Shown here piece by piece: positions 42,518 to 52,003 of a DNA stretch of 64,000 nucleotides. The stretch is from positions 1 through 64,000 of the forward strand of contig JAVKIA010000001.1 in assembly GCA_031459715.1 (NCBI GenBank), written 5' to 3'. The stretch is from Armatimonadota bacterium. Its GTDB lineage: Bacteria > Sysuimicrobiota > Sysuimicrobiia > Sysuimicrobiales > Humicultoraceae. How positions within the stretch are numbered: position 1 is the first letter of the stretch; each line of letters opens with the position of its first letter. Below the pieces are notes generated by a model, which was not told the origin of the DNA, made no database searches, and was given only the letters and a program-made list of their open reading frames with translations. Position numbers and translations under genes: made by a program.

Positions 42518-43268
42518 ATGCCAGCCACGCAGCCCATGGATCGGTTCTATGAGGCGTGCATCGCTATCCTGGAGCGGGTGCGCGCTGAAGAGAGAGAACC
42601 TCGCCCGCGCCGCCGATCTCGTAGCGCAGAAGCTGCTCCAGGGGGAGGTGGTGCACGCCTTCGGCACGGGCGGCCACTCTGTCATGGGCGCCATGGAGCT
42701 CTTCTGGCGGGCGGGAGGCCTGGCGGCGGTGAATCCGCTCTTTCCCCCCGGGATCTCAAATCTGGAAGGCCATCCCAACACGGAACGCGTCGTCGGCTAC
42801 GCGCCCCGCGTTCTAGACTACTACCGGGTCAAGGCGGGGGATGTGCTGATCCTGATCAACGTCAACGGGATTAACGCGGTGACCATCGACACAGCCCTGG
42901 AGTGCCGCCGCCGGGGCGTGACGGTCATCGCCGTCACATCCCGCGAGTTCTCCGAAGGCGTGGCTCCCGACATCCCTGCCCGGCACCCCAGCAACCAGAA
43001 CCTCTGCGACCTGGCCGACATCGTCATTGACGCCCACGTTCCCCCGGGCGATGCCGTGGTGGAGATCGACGGTTTCGACCGTCGCGTCGCCGCCGTCTCC
43101 ACAGTCGTCAACACGTACATCCTCCAGTCCCTGGTGGCCGAGGTGGTGCAGCGTATCGTCCAGGCGGGCGGAGAGCCCGAGGTGTGGTACAGCGGCAACA
43201 TGGCGGGAGCGGAGGCGATCAACACTTCCCTCTACGACAAGTACTACTCGCGGATCAAGCATCTCTGA
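42518..43268 (+). pseudogene. SIS-domain sugar isomerase-type protein, +1 frameshift
   Basis: The ATG at 42518 follows GGGGGAGGAAGAC and gives MPATQPMDRFYEACIAILER then VRAEERE. The rest of the protein (NLARAADLVAQKLLQGEVVH onward to IKHL) is in the +1 frame. The join falls in the dinucleotide run AAGAGAGAGAA at 42588-42598. The product, about 250 residues, has a SIS fold: VHAFGTGGHSVMGAMELFWR, then GDVLILINVNGINAVTIDTA and RRRGVTVIAVTSREFSEGV. It resembles the UPF0309/SIS_2 group of phosphosugar-binding proteins. With nagA and sugar-binding gene fragments around it, a role in amino-sugar phosphate metabolism is likely. Confidence 0.72.
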
Positions 43269-43290
43269 GCCCGGCAGGCAGACGGCTAAA

Positions 43291-43313
43291 GGGGCCGCCG
43301 CATTGGCGGCCCC
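43291..43313 (+). terminator. Strong hairpin between the SIS gene and nagA
   Basis: A perfect 9-bp GC stem, GGGGCCGCC / GGCGGCCCC, with a 5-nt loop (GCATT), starting 22 bp after the SIS stop. It is preceded by AAA but followed by TCTGCGC rather than a T-run. More likely an attenuator or mRNA-stability hairpin than a complete terminator. Confidence 0.5.
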
Positions 43314-43346
43314 TCTGCGCGGACGGCGGAGGGAGGTAGAGGCAGC

Positions 43347-44576
43347 ATGGAAGATGGCGTTCTGGCGGTCGTCGGTGGACGGGTACTCACCCCCTTCCGC
43401 GAGATCCCTCGAGGGACGGTGCTGATTCGGGGAGAGCGCATCGAGGCCGTCGGCGCAGCAGATGAGGTTATCGTCCCGGCGCAGGCGGCCAGGTTGGACG
43501 CGTCAGGGTCGGTGGTGGCCCCCGGGTTCGTAGACATCCATGTCCATGGAGGAGCCGGCGCCGACTTCATGGACGCCACCCTGGATGCCGTCGATACCGC
43601 CTGCGGGTTTCACGCCCGCGGCGGCACCACAGCCCTGCTTGCCACTCTGCGGACCGCGCCGCTGGAGGACATTGTCCGTGCACTGGAGGTCCTGCGGGAG
43701 GCTGTTGGGCAGCGGCGGCAGGGGGCGGCCATCGCCGGCGTGCACATCGAGTGCCCGTACTTCGCACCCGCTGAGGCCGGGGCGCAACCTCCGGAAGCGA
43801 TCAAGGATCCCGCGCCGGAGGAGTGGAGGCGCCTGCTGGCCTTCGCCGGCCTCGTCCGCCGCGTGTCGGCGGCCCCCGAGTTGCCCCGGGCTCTGGAGCT
43901 GGGCCGGGAGCTGGTGGCCAACGGCATCGTCGCCTCCATCGGCCACACCGCCGCCACCTTCGACGATGTGGTCCGGGCGGTGGAAGCCGGGTACAGCCAC
44001 GTGACCCACATGTACTCCAGCATGTCCGGGCTGCGGCGGGTGCAGGCCTTCCGCATTCCCGGGGTGATCGAGGCCACCCTGCTCCTGGATGACCTGTCCA
44101 CCGAGATGATCGCCGATGGCTGCCACCTCCCTTCCGCCCTGATCCGCCTGATCATCAAGGCCAAGGGGGTCGAGCGGCTTTGCGTCTGCACCGACGCCGT
44201 ACGCGTGGCGGGCTTTCCCCCCGGCGAGTACACCTCAGCCGGCCGGCCGGTGCTAGTCGAGGACGGAGTGGCTAAGTTGCCCGACCGCAGCGTCTTTGCC
44301 GGGAGCACCGCGACCATGGATCGCTGCCTGCGCACCCTGGTCACCGCGGCGGGCGTCTCCCTGCAGGACGCCGTGAAGATGGCCACCATCAACCCGGCAC
44401 GCTTCATGCGGCTTGATGGGGACCGGGGCAGCTTGGCGCGGGGCAAGCGGGCGGATCTCGTCATCCTGGACGACGCCCTGACCGTGCGGCTGACCGTCGT
44501 CGGCGGAAAGATCGTCTACGACGGCCGGGGTGATGGCGCCCACGCCGCAACGGTCCTCGAAAGAGGTCCGGGCTAG
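43347..44576 (+). CDS. nagA: N-acetylglucosamine-6-phosphate deacetylase
   Basis: 409 residues from an ATG after GGAGG. Full-length amidohydrolase: an N-terminal beta sandwich, the metal motif HVHGGAGADFMDA (about residue 65), GVHIECPYF with the ligand Glu, IGHTAATFDDVVRAVEAGYS, HMYSSMSGL and the catalytic Asp in CVCTDAVRVAGFPPGEY. The end FAGSTATMDRCLRTLVTAAG and KMATINPARFMRLDGDRGSL is standard. The reaction is GlcNAc-6-P to GlcN-6-P plus acetate. GIHLEGPF of model enzymes appears here as GVHIECPYF; the Glu is kept. Its stop overlaps the convergent gene at 44573. Confidence 0.88.
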   Translation: MEDGVLAVVGGRVLTPFREIPRGTVLIRGERIEAVGAADEVIVPAQAARLDASGSVVAPGFVDIHVHGGAGADFMDATLDAVDTACGFHARGGTTALLATLRTAPLEDIVRALEVLREAVGQRRQGAAIAGVHIECPYFAPAEAGAQPPEAIKDPAPEEWRRLLAFAGLVRRVSAAPELPRALELGRELVANGIVASIGHTAATFDDVVRAVEAGYSHVTHMYSSMSGLRRVQAFRIPGVIEATLLLDDLSTEMIADGCHLPSALIRLIIKAKGVERLCVCTDAVRVAGFPPGEYTSAGRPVLVEDGVAKLPDRSVFAGSTATMDRCLRTLVTAAGVSLQDAVKMATINPARFMRLDGDRGSLARGKRADLVILDDALTVRLTVVGGKIVYDGRGDGAHAATVLERGPG

Positions 44577-45040
44577 AGCCGGACGGTAAGGATCACGCTC
44601 ACACTGGGCCGATCGGCCAGGACGATCACCAACCGCGGGCCGAAATCCTCCACGCGTACCGCCACCAGGGTGAGGGTATTGAGCGGCAGCCAGACGGCGG
44701 TGGTGGCGATGGGCACCAGGTAGAAGATCCGTCCCTTGAGCTTGGCGCCCGCGGGCGTCGTCAACCGCACCAGTTGCCCCGGGGGCACCCGGGCCTGTGG
44801 TGCGGCGAAAGCCAGAAAGCTGCCTCTCCCGTCCCGAAGGAGGAAGATGGTATAGCAGCGGCCGGCGACGATAACGGTGTGGCCGAAGATGAGAGCGGCG
44901 GAGGGGCAGAAGAGCTCGCCTGCAGCTACCACCTTGACCTTGAGCGGTTTAGCCGGTCTACCGGCCGGAGCCGCTGCGGCCTGCGGTGAGGCAGCCAGGA
45001 GCAGGACGAGGACAAGACTGACAGCGATAGGACGCTTCAC
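44573..45040 (-). CDS. Small exported protein, unknown
   Basis: Start set at the GTG at 45040 (VKRPIAVSLVLVLLLAAS) after CAGGAGGG; a longer frame to 45106 lacks signal-peptide character. The 155-residue product has a signal peptide with cleavage near AAA/APAG. A basic segment (GRPAKPLKVKVVAAGE) and a beta-rich domain follow (IFGHTVIVAGRCYTIFLLRD, RIFYLVPIATTAVWLPLNTL). Two Cys are present. No family is recognised. Four-base convergent overlap with nagA. Confidence 0.55.
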   Translation of the reverse strand: MKRPIAVSLVLVLLLAASPQAAAAPAGRPAKPLKVKVVAAGELFCPSAALIFGHTVIVAGRCYTIFLLRDGRGSFLAFAAPQARVPPGQLVRLTTPAGAKLKGRIFYLVPIATTAVWLPLNTLTLVAVRVEDFGPRLVIVLADRPSVSVILTVRL

Positions 45041-45198
45041 GGCGCATCCCTCCTGTGGCGGATGTGCCCGTGTACGCACACCTCCTAGACTACGGGCGAC
45101 GGCCACAGAGTGTTCGCCGGGGCGACCGGGGAACGCCGGGCCCGCCTCAGACGTTTTCGGGGTAAGATGGTGACAATGCTCCTTGCCTGAGGTGTGGC

Positions 45199-46530
45199 AT
45201 GAGGCGCAGCCTCCGCGCGTTTACCGGGCTCCTTCTGGTGGTCGCTTTGCTGGCGGTCTGGGCCGTCCGGCCGGCCCAGGCGCAGGCGGCGGACGGTCCA
45301 CAGCTCTTCACCGAGGTCTTCCGCCTGGTGGTGCGGGAGGCGCTGGCGCCCCCGCCGCCGCAGGTCCTGTTGCGCGCCGCCGTCGAGGGGATGCAACGGG
45401 TGCTGCGGGCGCAGGGGGTGGAGTTCCCGGTGGAGGAGGCAGACGGCGGAGCGGACCTGCCGCGGACGGTGGAGCTGTTGCGCCGGGCCATGGCTCGGGC
45501 TCCGGCCGGCTTTCCTCCCGTGGAGGTGGCATATGCCGCCATCAAGGCCATGGTGGAAGCGGTGGGCGACCGCAACACCGTCTTCCTCACCCCGCCGGAG
45601 CAGGCGCGCTTCAACGAGCAGCAGCAGGAGCCTCCGCCCATCGTGGGTATCGGAGTTGTGCTGGGGGAACAGGCGGGACGCGTGGTCATCGTCGACGTGG
45701 TAGAGGACTCGCCCGCGGCGCGCGGTGGGATCCTGCCGCAGGACGTCATCGTCTCGGTGAACGGGCAGCCCACCGCCGGCCGCAGCCTCTCCGAGGTGCG
45801 CCAGATGATCGTGGGAGAGGAGGGTGGGGAGGTGGTGCTGGTGCTCCTCCGCCCCTCCACCGGGGAGACCCTGACCGTGCCCCTGCTGCGGGCCCGCATC
45901 ACCCAGCCGACGGCCAGCGGGCGCATGGTGGCCCCGGAGATCGGCTACCTGCGGCTGACCCAGTTCCGCGAGGGGGCGGCGGGGCGGGTGGCGGCTCTGC
46001 TGCGAGAGCTTCAGGCCCAGGGGGCCCGCGGCATCATCCTGGACCTGCGCAACAATCCCGGGGGATTCCTCATCGAGTCCGTAAACGTCGCCAGCCACTT
46101 CCTGCCCGACGGCGTGGTGACCACGGTGCGCGGGTCGCGCGACCGCAGCACCACCTACCTGGTGCGCGCCCGCGAGCCCAAGGTCCTGGTCAATGTGGTG
46201 GTCCTGGTCAACCGCCGCAGCGCCAGCGCCTCGGAGGTGGTGGCCGGGGCGCTGCAGGACGCGGGTATCCCGCTCATCGGAGAGCAGACCTTCGGCAAGG
46301 GCACGGTGCAGCTGGTCTATGAGTTCGACGACGGCAGCGGCCTGCGTCTGACCGTGGCCCGCTACCTCACCCGCAACGGGCGGGAGGTGGAGGGACAGGG
46401 CCTGGCTCCTGACATCCCGGTCCCCTTTGGCCTGGCCGTGGTGGGCACCTCAGGCGACCCGCAGCTGCAGCGCGCCATCGCCGTCGTCTCGGAGATGTTG
46501 CGCCCGGCCGCCATGGCGGTCGTCCGCTAA
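45199..46530 (+). CDS. ctpA: C-terminal processing protease (S41, PDZ)
   Basis: 443 residues. A signal peptide (LRAFTGLLLVVALLAVWAV) precedes a helical segment, a PDZ domain (about 145-225, GIGVVLGEQAGRVVIVDVVE) and the S41 protease core. Catalytic residues: Ser in RRSASASEVVAGAL (about 341) and Lys in TFGKGTVQ (about 364), with LDLRNNPGGFLIESV before them. It cleaves protein C-termini in the envelope. Transcribed divergently from the small exported protein at 44573-45040, with 158 bp between. Confidence 0.9.
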   Translation: MRRSLRAFTGLLLVVALLAVWAVRPAQAQAADGPQLFTEVFRLVVREALAPPPPQVLLRAAVEGMQRVLRAQGVEFPVEEADGGADLPRTVELLRRAMARAPAGFPPVEVAYAAIKAMVEAVGDRNTVFLTPPEQARFNEQQQEPPPIVGIGVVLGEQAGRVVIVDVVEDSPAARGGILPQDVIVSVNGQPTAGRSLSEVRQMIVGEEGGEVVLVLLRPSTGETLTVPLLRARITQPTASGRMVAPEIGYLRLTQFREGAAGRVAALLRELQAQGARGIILDLRNNPGGFLIESVNVASHFLPDGVVTTVRGSRDRSTTYLVRAREPKVLVNVVVLVNRRSASASEVVAGALQDAGIPLIGEQTFGKGTVQLVYEFDDGSGLRLTVARYLTRNGREVEGQGLAPDIPVPFGLAVVGTSGDPQLQRAIAVVSEMLRPAAMAVVR

Positions 46531-46675
46531 GGTACCCCGCGACAACAAGGCCCCGATCGTTCACAGGCTGCATTGGTGTTGCTCGCAGATCCTCCGACGC
46601 CGGGACCTTCGCCCCGGTCCCTCCCGGTTACCCTTGCCTCGCCTGCGCGGATGACGTACGGTATCCGTAGCCCCC

Positions 46676-48442
46676 ATGATTGTGCGGTCTGTCGTCAAGC
46701 ACAGCGCCTACGCGGATTCCGTGACGCTGATGCGCGTGCAGCAGGAGGTGCGCCACCTGCCGGGCGTGCGTGAGGCCGGCCTGGTGGTGGCCACGGAAGC
46801 CAACCGCATCCTGTTGCGGGACGCCGGCCTGCTCACCGCAGAGGCGGAGGCAGCCGGGCCGGATGACCTGGTCATCAGCGTGGCCGGCGACTCCCCGGAG
46901 GCTGTGGCCGCGGCGCTGGCCTGCGCGCAGCGCCTGCTGACGCAGCGGCAGGCGGCGGCCGGTCCTGCGGTATACCGACCCCGGACTATAGCCGCCGCGC
47001 GGCGCATGCAGCCCGCCTCCGCCATCGCCGCCATCTCCGTCCCCGGACGCTTTGCCGCTGCGGTCGCCCGCGAAGCGCTGCAGGAGGGTCTGCACGTGTT
47101 TCTCTTCAGCGACGGTGTAGCGCTGGAAGAGGAGGTGGCGCTGAAGCGCGCCGCGGCCGACCGCGGTCGCCTGCTCATGGGGCCCGACTGCGGCAGCGCC
47201 TTGATCGGCGGGGTCGGTCTGGGATTCGCCAACAGCGTGCGGCGGGGGCCGGTGGGGATCGTCGCCGCTGCGGGGACAGGGCTGCAGGAGGTGAGCACGC
47301 TGGTGCACCGCCTGGGCAGCGGCGTCAGCCACGCCATCGGCACCGGCGGGCGGGACCTCTGGCTCGATGTGGGCGGAGCGACCATGCTCCAGGGCATCGC
47401 CGCCCTGGCCGCCGACCCCCAGACCCGGGTGATCGTGCTTGTGGCCAAGCCACCGCACCCCGTAGTGGCGGCGCGCGTCCTGGGCGCCGCGCAGCAGGCG
47501 GGCAGGCCAGTGGTGGCCTGCTTCCTGGGCACCCGCCTGAGGTCGCGCGGCTCCGTCCACGGCGCAGAGACGCTGGAGGAGGCGGCCCTGACGGCGGTCC
47601 GTCTGGCCACGGGGAGGGCCGCCGAGCTGCCGCCCTCGCTGGCCCTCCCCGCCCAGGAGGCGGCCCGCCTGGCGCCGGGGCAGCGCTGCCTGCGCGGCCT
47701 CTACAGCGGCGGGACCCTCTGTGCGGAGGCGCAGGTGGTGCTGCGCAGTTACCTGGGGGCCGTCCCCTCCAACGCCCCGCTGGAGCCCGCGGACCGCGTG
47801 GACGGCCTGGCCCCCAGCAGCGGCCACGTGGTGCTGGACATGGGCGCAGGTGAGTTCACGCAGGGCCGCCTCCACCCCATGATCGACCCATCGCTTCGGC
47901 TGCAGCGGCTGGCGCAGGAAGCCGCCGACCCCGAGGTGGCTGTGCTGCTGCTGGACGTCGTCCTGGGCTTCGGCGCCCACCGGGACCCCGCCCAGAGGCT
48001 GGCCCCAGCGGTGGCCGACGCCCGCCGCCGCGCGCTGGCCGCGGGACGCTACCTCTGCGTGGTGGGAGCGTTGTGCGGCACCGAGGAGGATCCCCAGGAT
48101 CTGCGGGCGCAGCAGGAGGTGCTGGTCGACGCCGGCATGCTGGTGGAGAGCAGCAACGCCCGGGCGGCCCGCTTGGCAGGCCGCATCCTGTCGGGAGTGG
48201 CGGGCAAGGGTGAGGTGCGGGAGCTGCCCCTGCTGGACGTCGCTCCACCGCGGGTGGCTCTCCCCGACGCCACCCCGCTCTTGCCGCTCTTGGCCGCACC
48301 CCCCCAGGTGATCAACGTGGGCCTTGAGCTCTTCGCCGAGAGCCTGCGCGAACAGCGGGCGGCTGTTATCGACCTGGACTGGCAGCCTCCCGCCGGAGGG
48401 AAGAAGCACCTGCTCGACCTGCTGGACAAATTGGAGGCCTGA
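46676..48442 (+). CDS. fdrA: FdrA-like acyl-CoA synthetase-fold protein (AllF-type)
   Basis: 588 residues, related to FdrA and the succinyl-CoA synthetase alpha fold. It has SVVKHSAYADSVTLMRVQQE, RLLMGPDCGSALIGGVGLGF, GIVAAAGTGLQEVSTLVHRL with IGTGGRDLW, and the C-terminal segment VINVGLELFAESLREQRAAV followed by IDLDWQPPAGG. In E. coli FdrA and two neighbours (DUF1116 and DUF2877 proteins) are linked to oxamate carbamoyltransferase in allantoin use. Here a DUF2877 protein is 13 kb away at 61921; no DUF1116 gene is in the window. Likely binds a carbamoyl or acyl-CoA type intermediate. It precedes an importer by 72 bp. Confidence 0.82.
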   Translation: MIVRSVVKHSAYADSVTLMRVQQEVRHLPGVREAGLVVATEANRILLRDAGLLTAEAEAAGPDDLVISVAGDSPEAVAAALACAQRLLTQRQAAAGPAVYRPRTIAAARRMQPASAIAAISVPGRFAAAVAREALQEGLHVFLFSDGVALEEEVALKRAAADRGRLLMGPDCGSALIGGVGLGFANSVRRGPVGIVAAAGTGLQEVSTLVHRLGSGVSHAIGTGGRDLWLDVGGATMLQGIAALAADPQTRVIVLVAKPPHPVVAARVLGAAQQAGRPVVACFLGTRLRSRGSVHGAETLEEAALTAVRLATGRAAELPPSLALPAQEAARLAPGQRCLRGLYSGGTLCAEAQVVLRSYLGAVPSNAPLEPADRVDGLAPSSGHVVLDMGAGEFTQGRLHPMIDPSLRLQRLAQEAADPEVAVLLLDVVLGFGAHRDPAQRLAPAVADARRRALAAGRYLCVVGALCGTEEDPQDLRAQQEVLVDAGMLVESSNARAARLAGRILSGVAGKGEVRELPLLDVAPPRVALPDATPLLPLLAAPPQVINVGLELFAESLREQRAAVIDLDWQPPAGGKKHLLDLLDKLEA

Positions 48443-48514
48443 ATCCCGCCAGGAGTCTTCACGCCTTCGAACGAATCACAGAGAACAATTCTCGCCTGCA
48501 GGGAGGTGGAGGCC

Positions 48515-50092
48515 TTGCGTAAGGTAGCGCTGGCGGTCTTGCTGGCTGTCCTCCTGGCCGCTCCCGGAGTGGCGCAGCAGCCGCGCCGCGGTGGCACCCT
48601 GACCTACATCGTCACCGCCCTACCCCCGTCCTTCGACGGCCACCGCGAAACGACGTTTGCCATGCTCCACCCGGTGAAACCGCACTACAACTACCTGGTG
48701 AAGTTCGACACCCAGAACTACCCCAAGGTGGTGGGGGACCTGGCCGAGTCCTGGACGGCTTCCAACGACGGTCGGACTTACACCTTCAAGATCCGCCGCG
48801 GGGTGAAGTTTCATGACGGCTCGACGCTGACCTCCCGCGACATCAAGGCCACCTTCGACAAGATCATCTTTCCCAAGGAGGGGGTGGTCAGCGCCCGCCA
48901 GGTCATCTATCAGAGTGTGCAGCGGATCGAGGCGCCCGACCCGCAGACCGTCATCTTCCGGCTGAGGTTTGCCGCCCCCAGCTTCGTGGAGAAGCTGGCC
49001 TCACCGTTCAACTTCGTGTACAAGGCGGACATCCTGGAGCGCGACCCCACCTTCTACGAGCGCAACATCATGGGCACGGGGCCCTTCAAGTTTGTGGAGT
49101 ACGTCCGCGGATCACACTGGGTGGGGCGGCGCAACGACGACTACTTCAAGTCGGGGTTGCCCTACCTCGACGGCTACCGGGCTCTGTTCATCAGCAGCCG
49201 CTCGGCCATGATGGCGGCCCTGAAGAGCGGTCAGGCGCTCATCGAGTTCCGTGGCGTCTCACCCGCCGAACGGGACGACCTGGTGAGCACCCTGGGCGAC
49301 AAGATCGCCGTCCAGTCGCAGCCCTGGAACTGCAACCTCATTGTGGCCTTCAACACCAGGAAGAAACCCTTCGATGACGTCCGGTTCCGCCGCGCCCTGA
49401 CCCTGGCGGTGGACCGCTGGGGCGGCTCCGCGGCTCTGAGCAAGATCGCCTTCCTGGGGCCCGTGGGCGCGGTGATGCGGCCGGGGTCCGAGTTTGCCAT
49501 GCCCGAATCGGAGCTGGTCAAGCTGGCGGGCTACGGACGGGATATCACCGCAGCGCGGCAGGAGGCGCGTCGCCTGCTGCGGGAGGCCGGCGTCCCCGAG
49601 GGCTTCACCTTCACCCTGAAGAACCGTTCGGTGGCCATGCCCTACGAGCCGGCCGGAGTCTTCCTGGTGGACCAGTGGCGGCAGGTGGGGCTGAACGTGC
49701 AGCACGTGCAGCAGGAGACCGCCAAGTACCTGGCGGACCAGCGGGCCGGCGACTACGACGCCTCGGTGGACTTCGCCTGCGACTTCATGGACGACCCGGA
49801 CGTGCAGCTGGCCAAATTTGTTTCTGCTGACGTCAGCCCGCTGAACTACGGGGGGTACGTGGACCGCCAGCTGGATGCCCTCTACTTCCGGCAGAGCCGT
49901 ACGGCCAATAAGGCGGAGCGGCTCCGGCTGGTTCACCAGTTCGAGAGGCGGCTGCTGGACGAGCGGGCCTACGCCATGTACGTCCTCTGGTGGCAGCGCA
50001 TCATCCCGTACTGGAAGACGCTGCAGGGCTACAAGACGACCACCAACCACTACGTGGAGCCCGACATGGAGGCCTACTGGCTCAGCCAGTGA
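48515..50092 (+). CDS. Family 5 (peptide-type) ABC substrate-binding protein
   Basis: The TTG at 48515 is 8 nt after GGGAGG and is preferred over the GTG three codons earlier. The 525-residue protein has a signal peptide (KVALAVLLAVLLAAPGVAQQ) and the SBP family 5 start RRGGTLTYIVTALPPSFDGH. DppA/OppA-type marks: AESWTASNDGRTYTFKIRRG, VKFHDGSTLTSRDIKATFDK, and VRFRRALTLAVDRW. Substrates of this class range from peptides to glycosides and nickel; none can be read here. Two permeases follow, but no ATPase genes. Confidence 0.88.
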   Translation: MRKVALAVLLAVLLAAPGVAQQPRRGGTLTYIVTALPPSFDGHRETTFAMLHPVKPHYNYLVKFDTQNYPKVVGDLAESWTASNDGRTYTFKIRRGVKFHDGSTLTSRDIKATFDKIIFPKEGVVSARQVIYQSVQRIEAPDPQTVIFRLRFAAPSFVEKLASPFNFVYKADILERDPTFYERNIMGTGPFKFVEYVRGSHWVGRRNDDYFKSGLPYLDGYRALFISSRSAMMAALKSGQALIEFRGVSPAERDDLVSTLGDKIAVQSQPWNCNLIVAFNTRKKPFDDVRFRRALTLAVDRWGGSAALSKIAFLGPVGAVMRPGSEFAMPESELVKLAGYGRDITAARQEARRLLREAGVPEGFTFTLKNRSVAMPYEPAGVFLVDQWRQVGLNVQHVQQETAKYLADQRAGDYDASVDFACDFMDDPDVQLAKFVSADVSPLNYGGYVDRQLDALYFRQSRTANKAERLRLVHQFERRLLDERAYAMYVLWWQRIIPYWKTLQGYKTTTNHYVEPDMEAYWLSQ

Positions 50093-50152
50093 CGCCCGTG
50101 TCCTGTGCATCATGCGCAGTGACAGGAGTCCCCTCTGCCCCGGGGTGACGGC

Positions 50153-51106
50153 GTGAGCCGCTACATCTTCACCCGCGCGCTACTTGTCCTGCCCACCCTG
50201 CTGGCGGTCGCGGTCCTCATCTTCCTCCTCATGCGCGTCGTCCCCGGCGACATCGTCGAGCTGCGCCTGGTCCTGGGAGGCTCCTACGTCACCCCGGGCG
50301 TGATCGCGGCGGAGCGCGCCCGGCTGGGTCTGGACAGGCCGCTGTGGGATCAGTTTCTGCACTACCTGGTGGGCCTGGCGCGCCTCGACCTGGGGCTGTC
50401 CATGTGGTCGGGAGCTCCGGTAGCTCACGAGATCGGCCTGCGCCTGGCCCTCAGCCTGCAGCTGGCCGTGATGGCCACGCTCATCGCCGTGGCGCTGGCC
50501 GTCCCCCTGGGCACGCTGGCGGCGGTCTATCGGGGGAGCTGGATCGACCAGGCCGTGCAGCTCTTCAGCGTGGCCGGGCTGTCCATCCCGTCTTTCTGGC
50601 TGGGCATCCTGCTCATCCTCTTCTTGCTCTCGGTCTTCAACTACCTCCCTCCGCTGATCTTCACCCCCCTGCTGGTGGACCCCAAGGCCAACCTGGCGCA
50701 GCTCATCTGGCCGGCCCTGGCGGTGGGCTACCGGTACTCCGCCGTGACCACCCGCATGACCCGGTCCGCGCTGCTGGAGGTGCTGCGGGAGGACTACGTG
50801 CGCACCGCCTGGGCCAAGGGCCTGCGGCGGACGGTGATCGTCCGCCGCCACGCCCTGCGCAATGCGCTCCTCCCCGTGGTCACCGTCATCGGCCTGGAGT
50901 TCGCCTTTCTCATCGGCGGGCTGGTGGTGACCGAGCAGGTCTTCAACCTCAACGGCATCGGCAAGCTCACCGTGGAGGCCATCGCCCAGCGAGACTACAC
51001 GCTGATCCAGGGCCTGATGCTGGTCGTGGCCGCCGGCTACATCCTGGCCAACTTCGTGGTCGACGTACTGTACGCGTGGCTGGATCCTCGGATCACGTAC
51101 GGCTGA
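50153..51106 (+). CDS. Peptide-type ABC permease (DppB family)
   Basis: 317 residues, GTG start. Six membrane helices; MSRYIFTRALLVLPTLLAVA start, the loop RMTRSALLEVLREDYVRTAW followed by AKGLRRTVIVRRHALRNALL (EAA motif), and GGLVVTEQVFNLNGIGKLTV. Its stop overlaps the start of the next permease (TGATG), indicating coupled translation. Confidence 0.9.
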   Translation: MSRYIFTRALLVLPTLLAVAVLIFLLMRVVPGDIVELRLVLGGSYVTPGVIAAERARLGLDRPLWDQFLHYLVGLARLDLGLSMWSGAPVAHEIGLRLALSLQLAVMATLIAVALAVPLGTLAAVYRGSWIDQAVQLFSVAGLSIPSFWLGILLILFLLSVFNYLPPLIFTPLLVDPKANLAQLIWPALAVGYRYSAVTTRMTRSALLEVLREDYVRTAWAKGLRRTVIVRRHALRNALLPVVTVIGLEFAFLIGGLVVTEQVFNLNGIGKLTVEAIAQRDYTLIQGLMLVVAAGYILANFVVDVLYAWLDPRITYG

Positions 51107-51999
51107 TGGCCAGCGGCGCGGTGCTGGAGACGACCCGCCTCTCCCCGCCGCCGGGCCGGGCGGGCAGGCGCCCGCTGGCCCGCTTCATCAGGAAGTACCC
51201 CATGGGCACGGTGGGCGCGGTCCTGATCGTGGCCATGCTGCTGGTGGGGGCCTTCGCCGAAGCGGTGGCGCCCTACGATCCGGTGGTCAACGACTTCGGA
51301 GCCATGTTCCAGCGGCCCAGCCGGGCGCACTGGTTCGGCACCGACGCCTTTGGCCGGGACGTGCTCAGCCGCATCCTCTACGGCGCTCGCACGGCCCTGC
51401 TGGTGGGATTCGGCTCCTCCCTCCTGGGGGCCACCGCCGGCGCCCTCCTGGGCGTGGTCAGCGCCTACTTCGGGGGGAGGCTGGACCTGTGGCTGCAGCG
51501 GCTGTTAGACGTCGTCATGGCATTCCCCATCATCATCCTGGCCATGGCGGTGGTCGCCCTTCTGGGGACCGGGACGGTGAACCTGGTCCTGGCCATCGCC
51601 CTCTCCTTCGCCCCGCGGGCCGAGCGCGTGGTGCGGGCCAGCGCCCTGGCGGTGCGGGAGATGGCATACGTGGAGGCGGCGCGAGCAGTGGGAGCGGGAC
51701 CCTGGCGGATCATCTTCCGCCACATGTCGCCCAACGTGGCGGCGCCCTACCTGGTGATGCTCACCGCGTTCCTCGGCCAGGCGATCTTGCTGGAGGCCTC
51801 GCTCTCCTTCCTGGGGTTGGGCGTGGCCGAGCCCACGCCGGCCTGGGGGCTGATGCTGCGCGGTGCCGCCGTGGACTTCGTGCAGCGGGCCCCCTGGATG
51901 GCCATCTTTCCCGGGCTGGCCATCAGTGTGGCCGTGCTGGCCTTCAACGTTCTGGGCGACGCCCTGCGCGACGCCCTGGACCCCAGGCTGCGGGCTTGA
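51106..51999 (+). CDS. Peptide-type ABC permease (DppC family)
   Basis: 297 residues from the ATG at 51106. Has the DppC signature WFGTDAFGRDVLSRILYGAR, SSLLGATAGALLGVVSAYFG, the EAA loop SALAVREMAYVEAARAVGAG and LEASLSFLGLGVAEPTPAWG. Pairs with the permease at 50153. The operon stops here with no DppD/DppF ATPases, so a shared or distant ATPase must serve it. Confidence 0.9.
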   Translation: MASGAVLETTRLSPPPGRAGRRPLARFIRKYPMGTVGAVLIVAMLLVGAFAEAVAPYDPVVNDFGAMFQRPSRAHWFGTDAFGRDVLSRILYGARTALLVGFGSSLLGATAGALLGVVSAYFGGRLDLWLQRLLDVVMAFPIIILAMAVVALLGTGTVNLVLAIALSFAPRAERVVRASALAVREMAYVEAARAVGAGPWRIIFRHMSPNVAAPYLVMLTAFLGQAILLEASLSFLGLGVAEPTPAWGLMLRGAAVDFVQRAPWMAIFPGLAISVAVLAFNVLGDALRDALDPRLRA

Positions 52000-52003
52000 G
52001 GGG

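Noticed and set aside
43291-43313. Full intrinsic terminator ending the SIS transcript
   Set aside because: No T-run follows the stem, and nagA starts only 33 bp later on the same strand.
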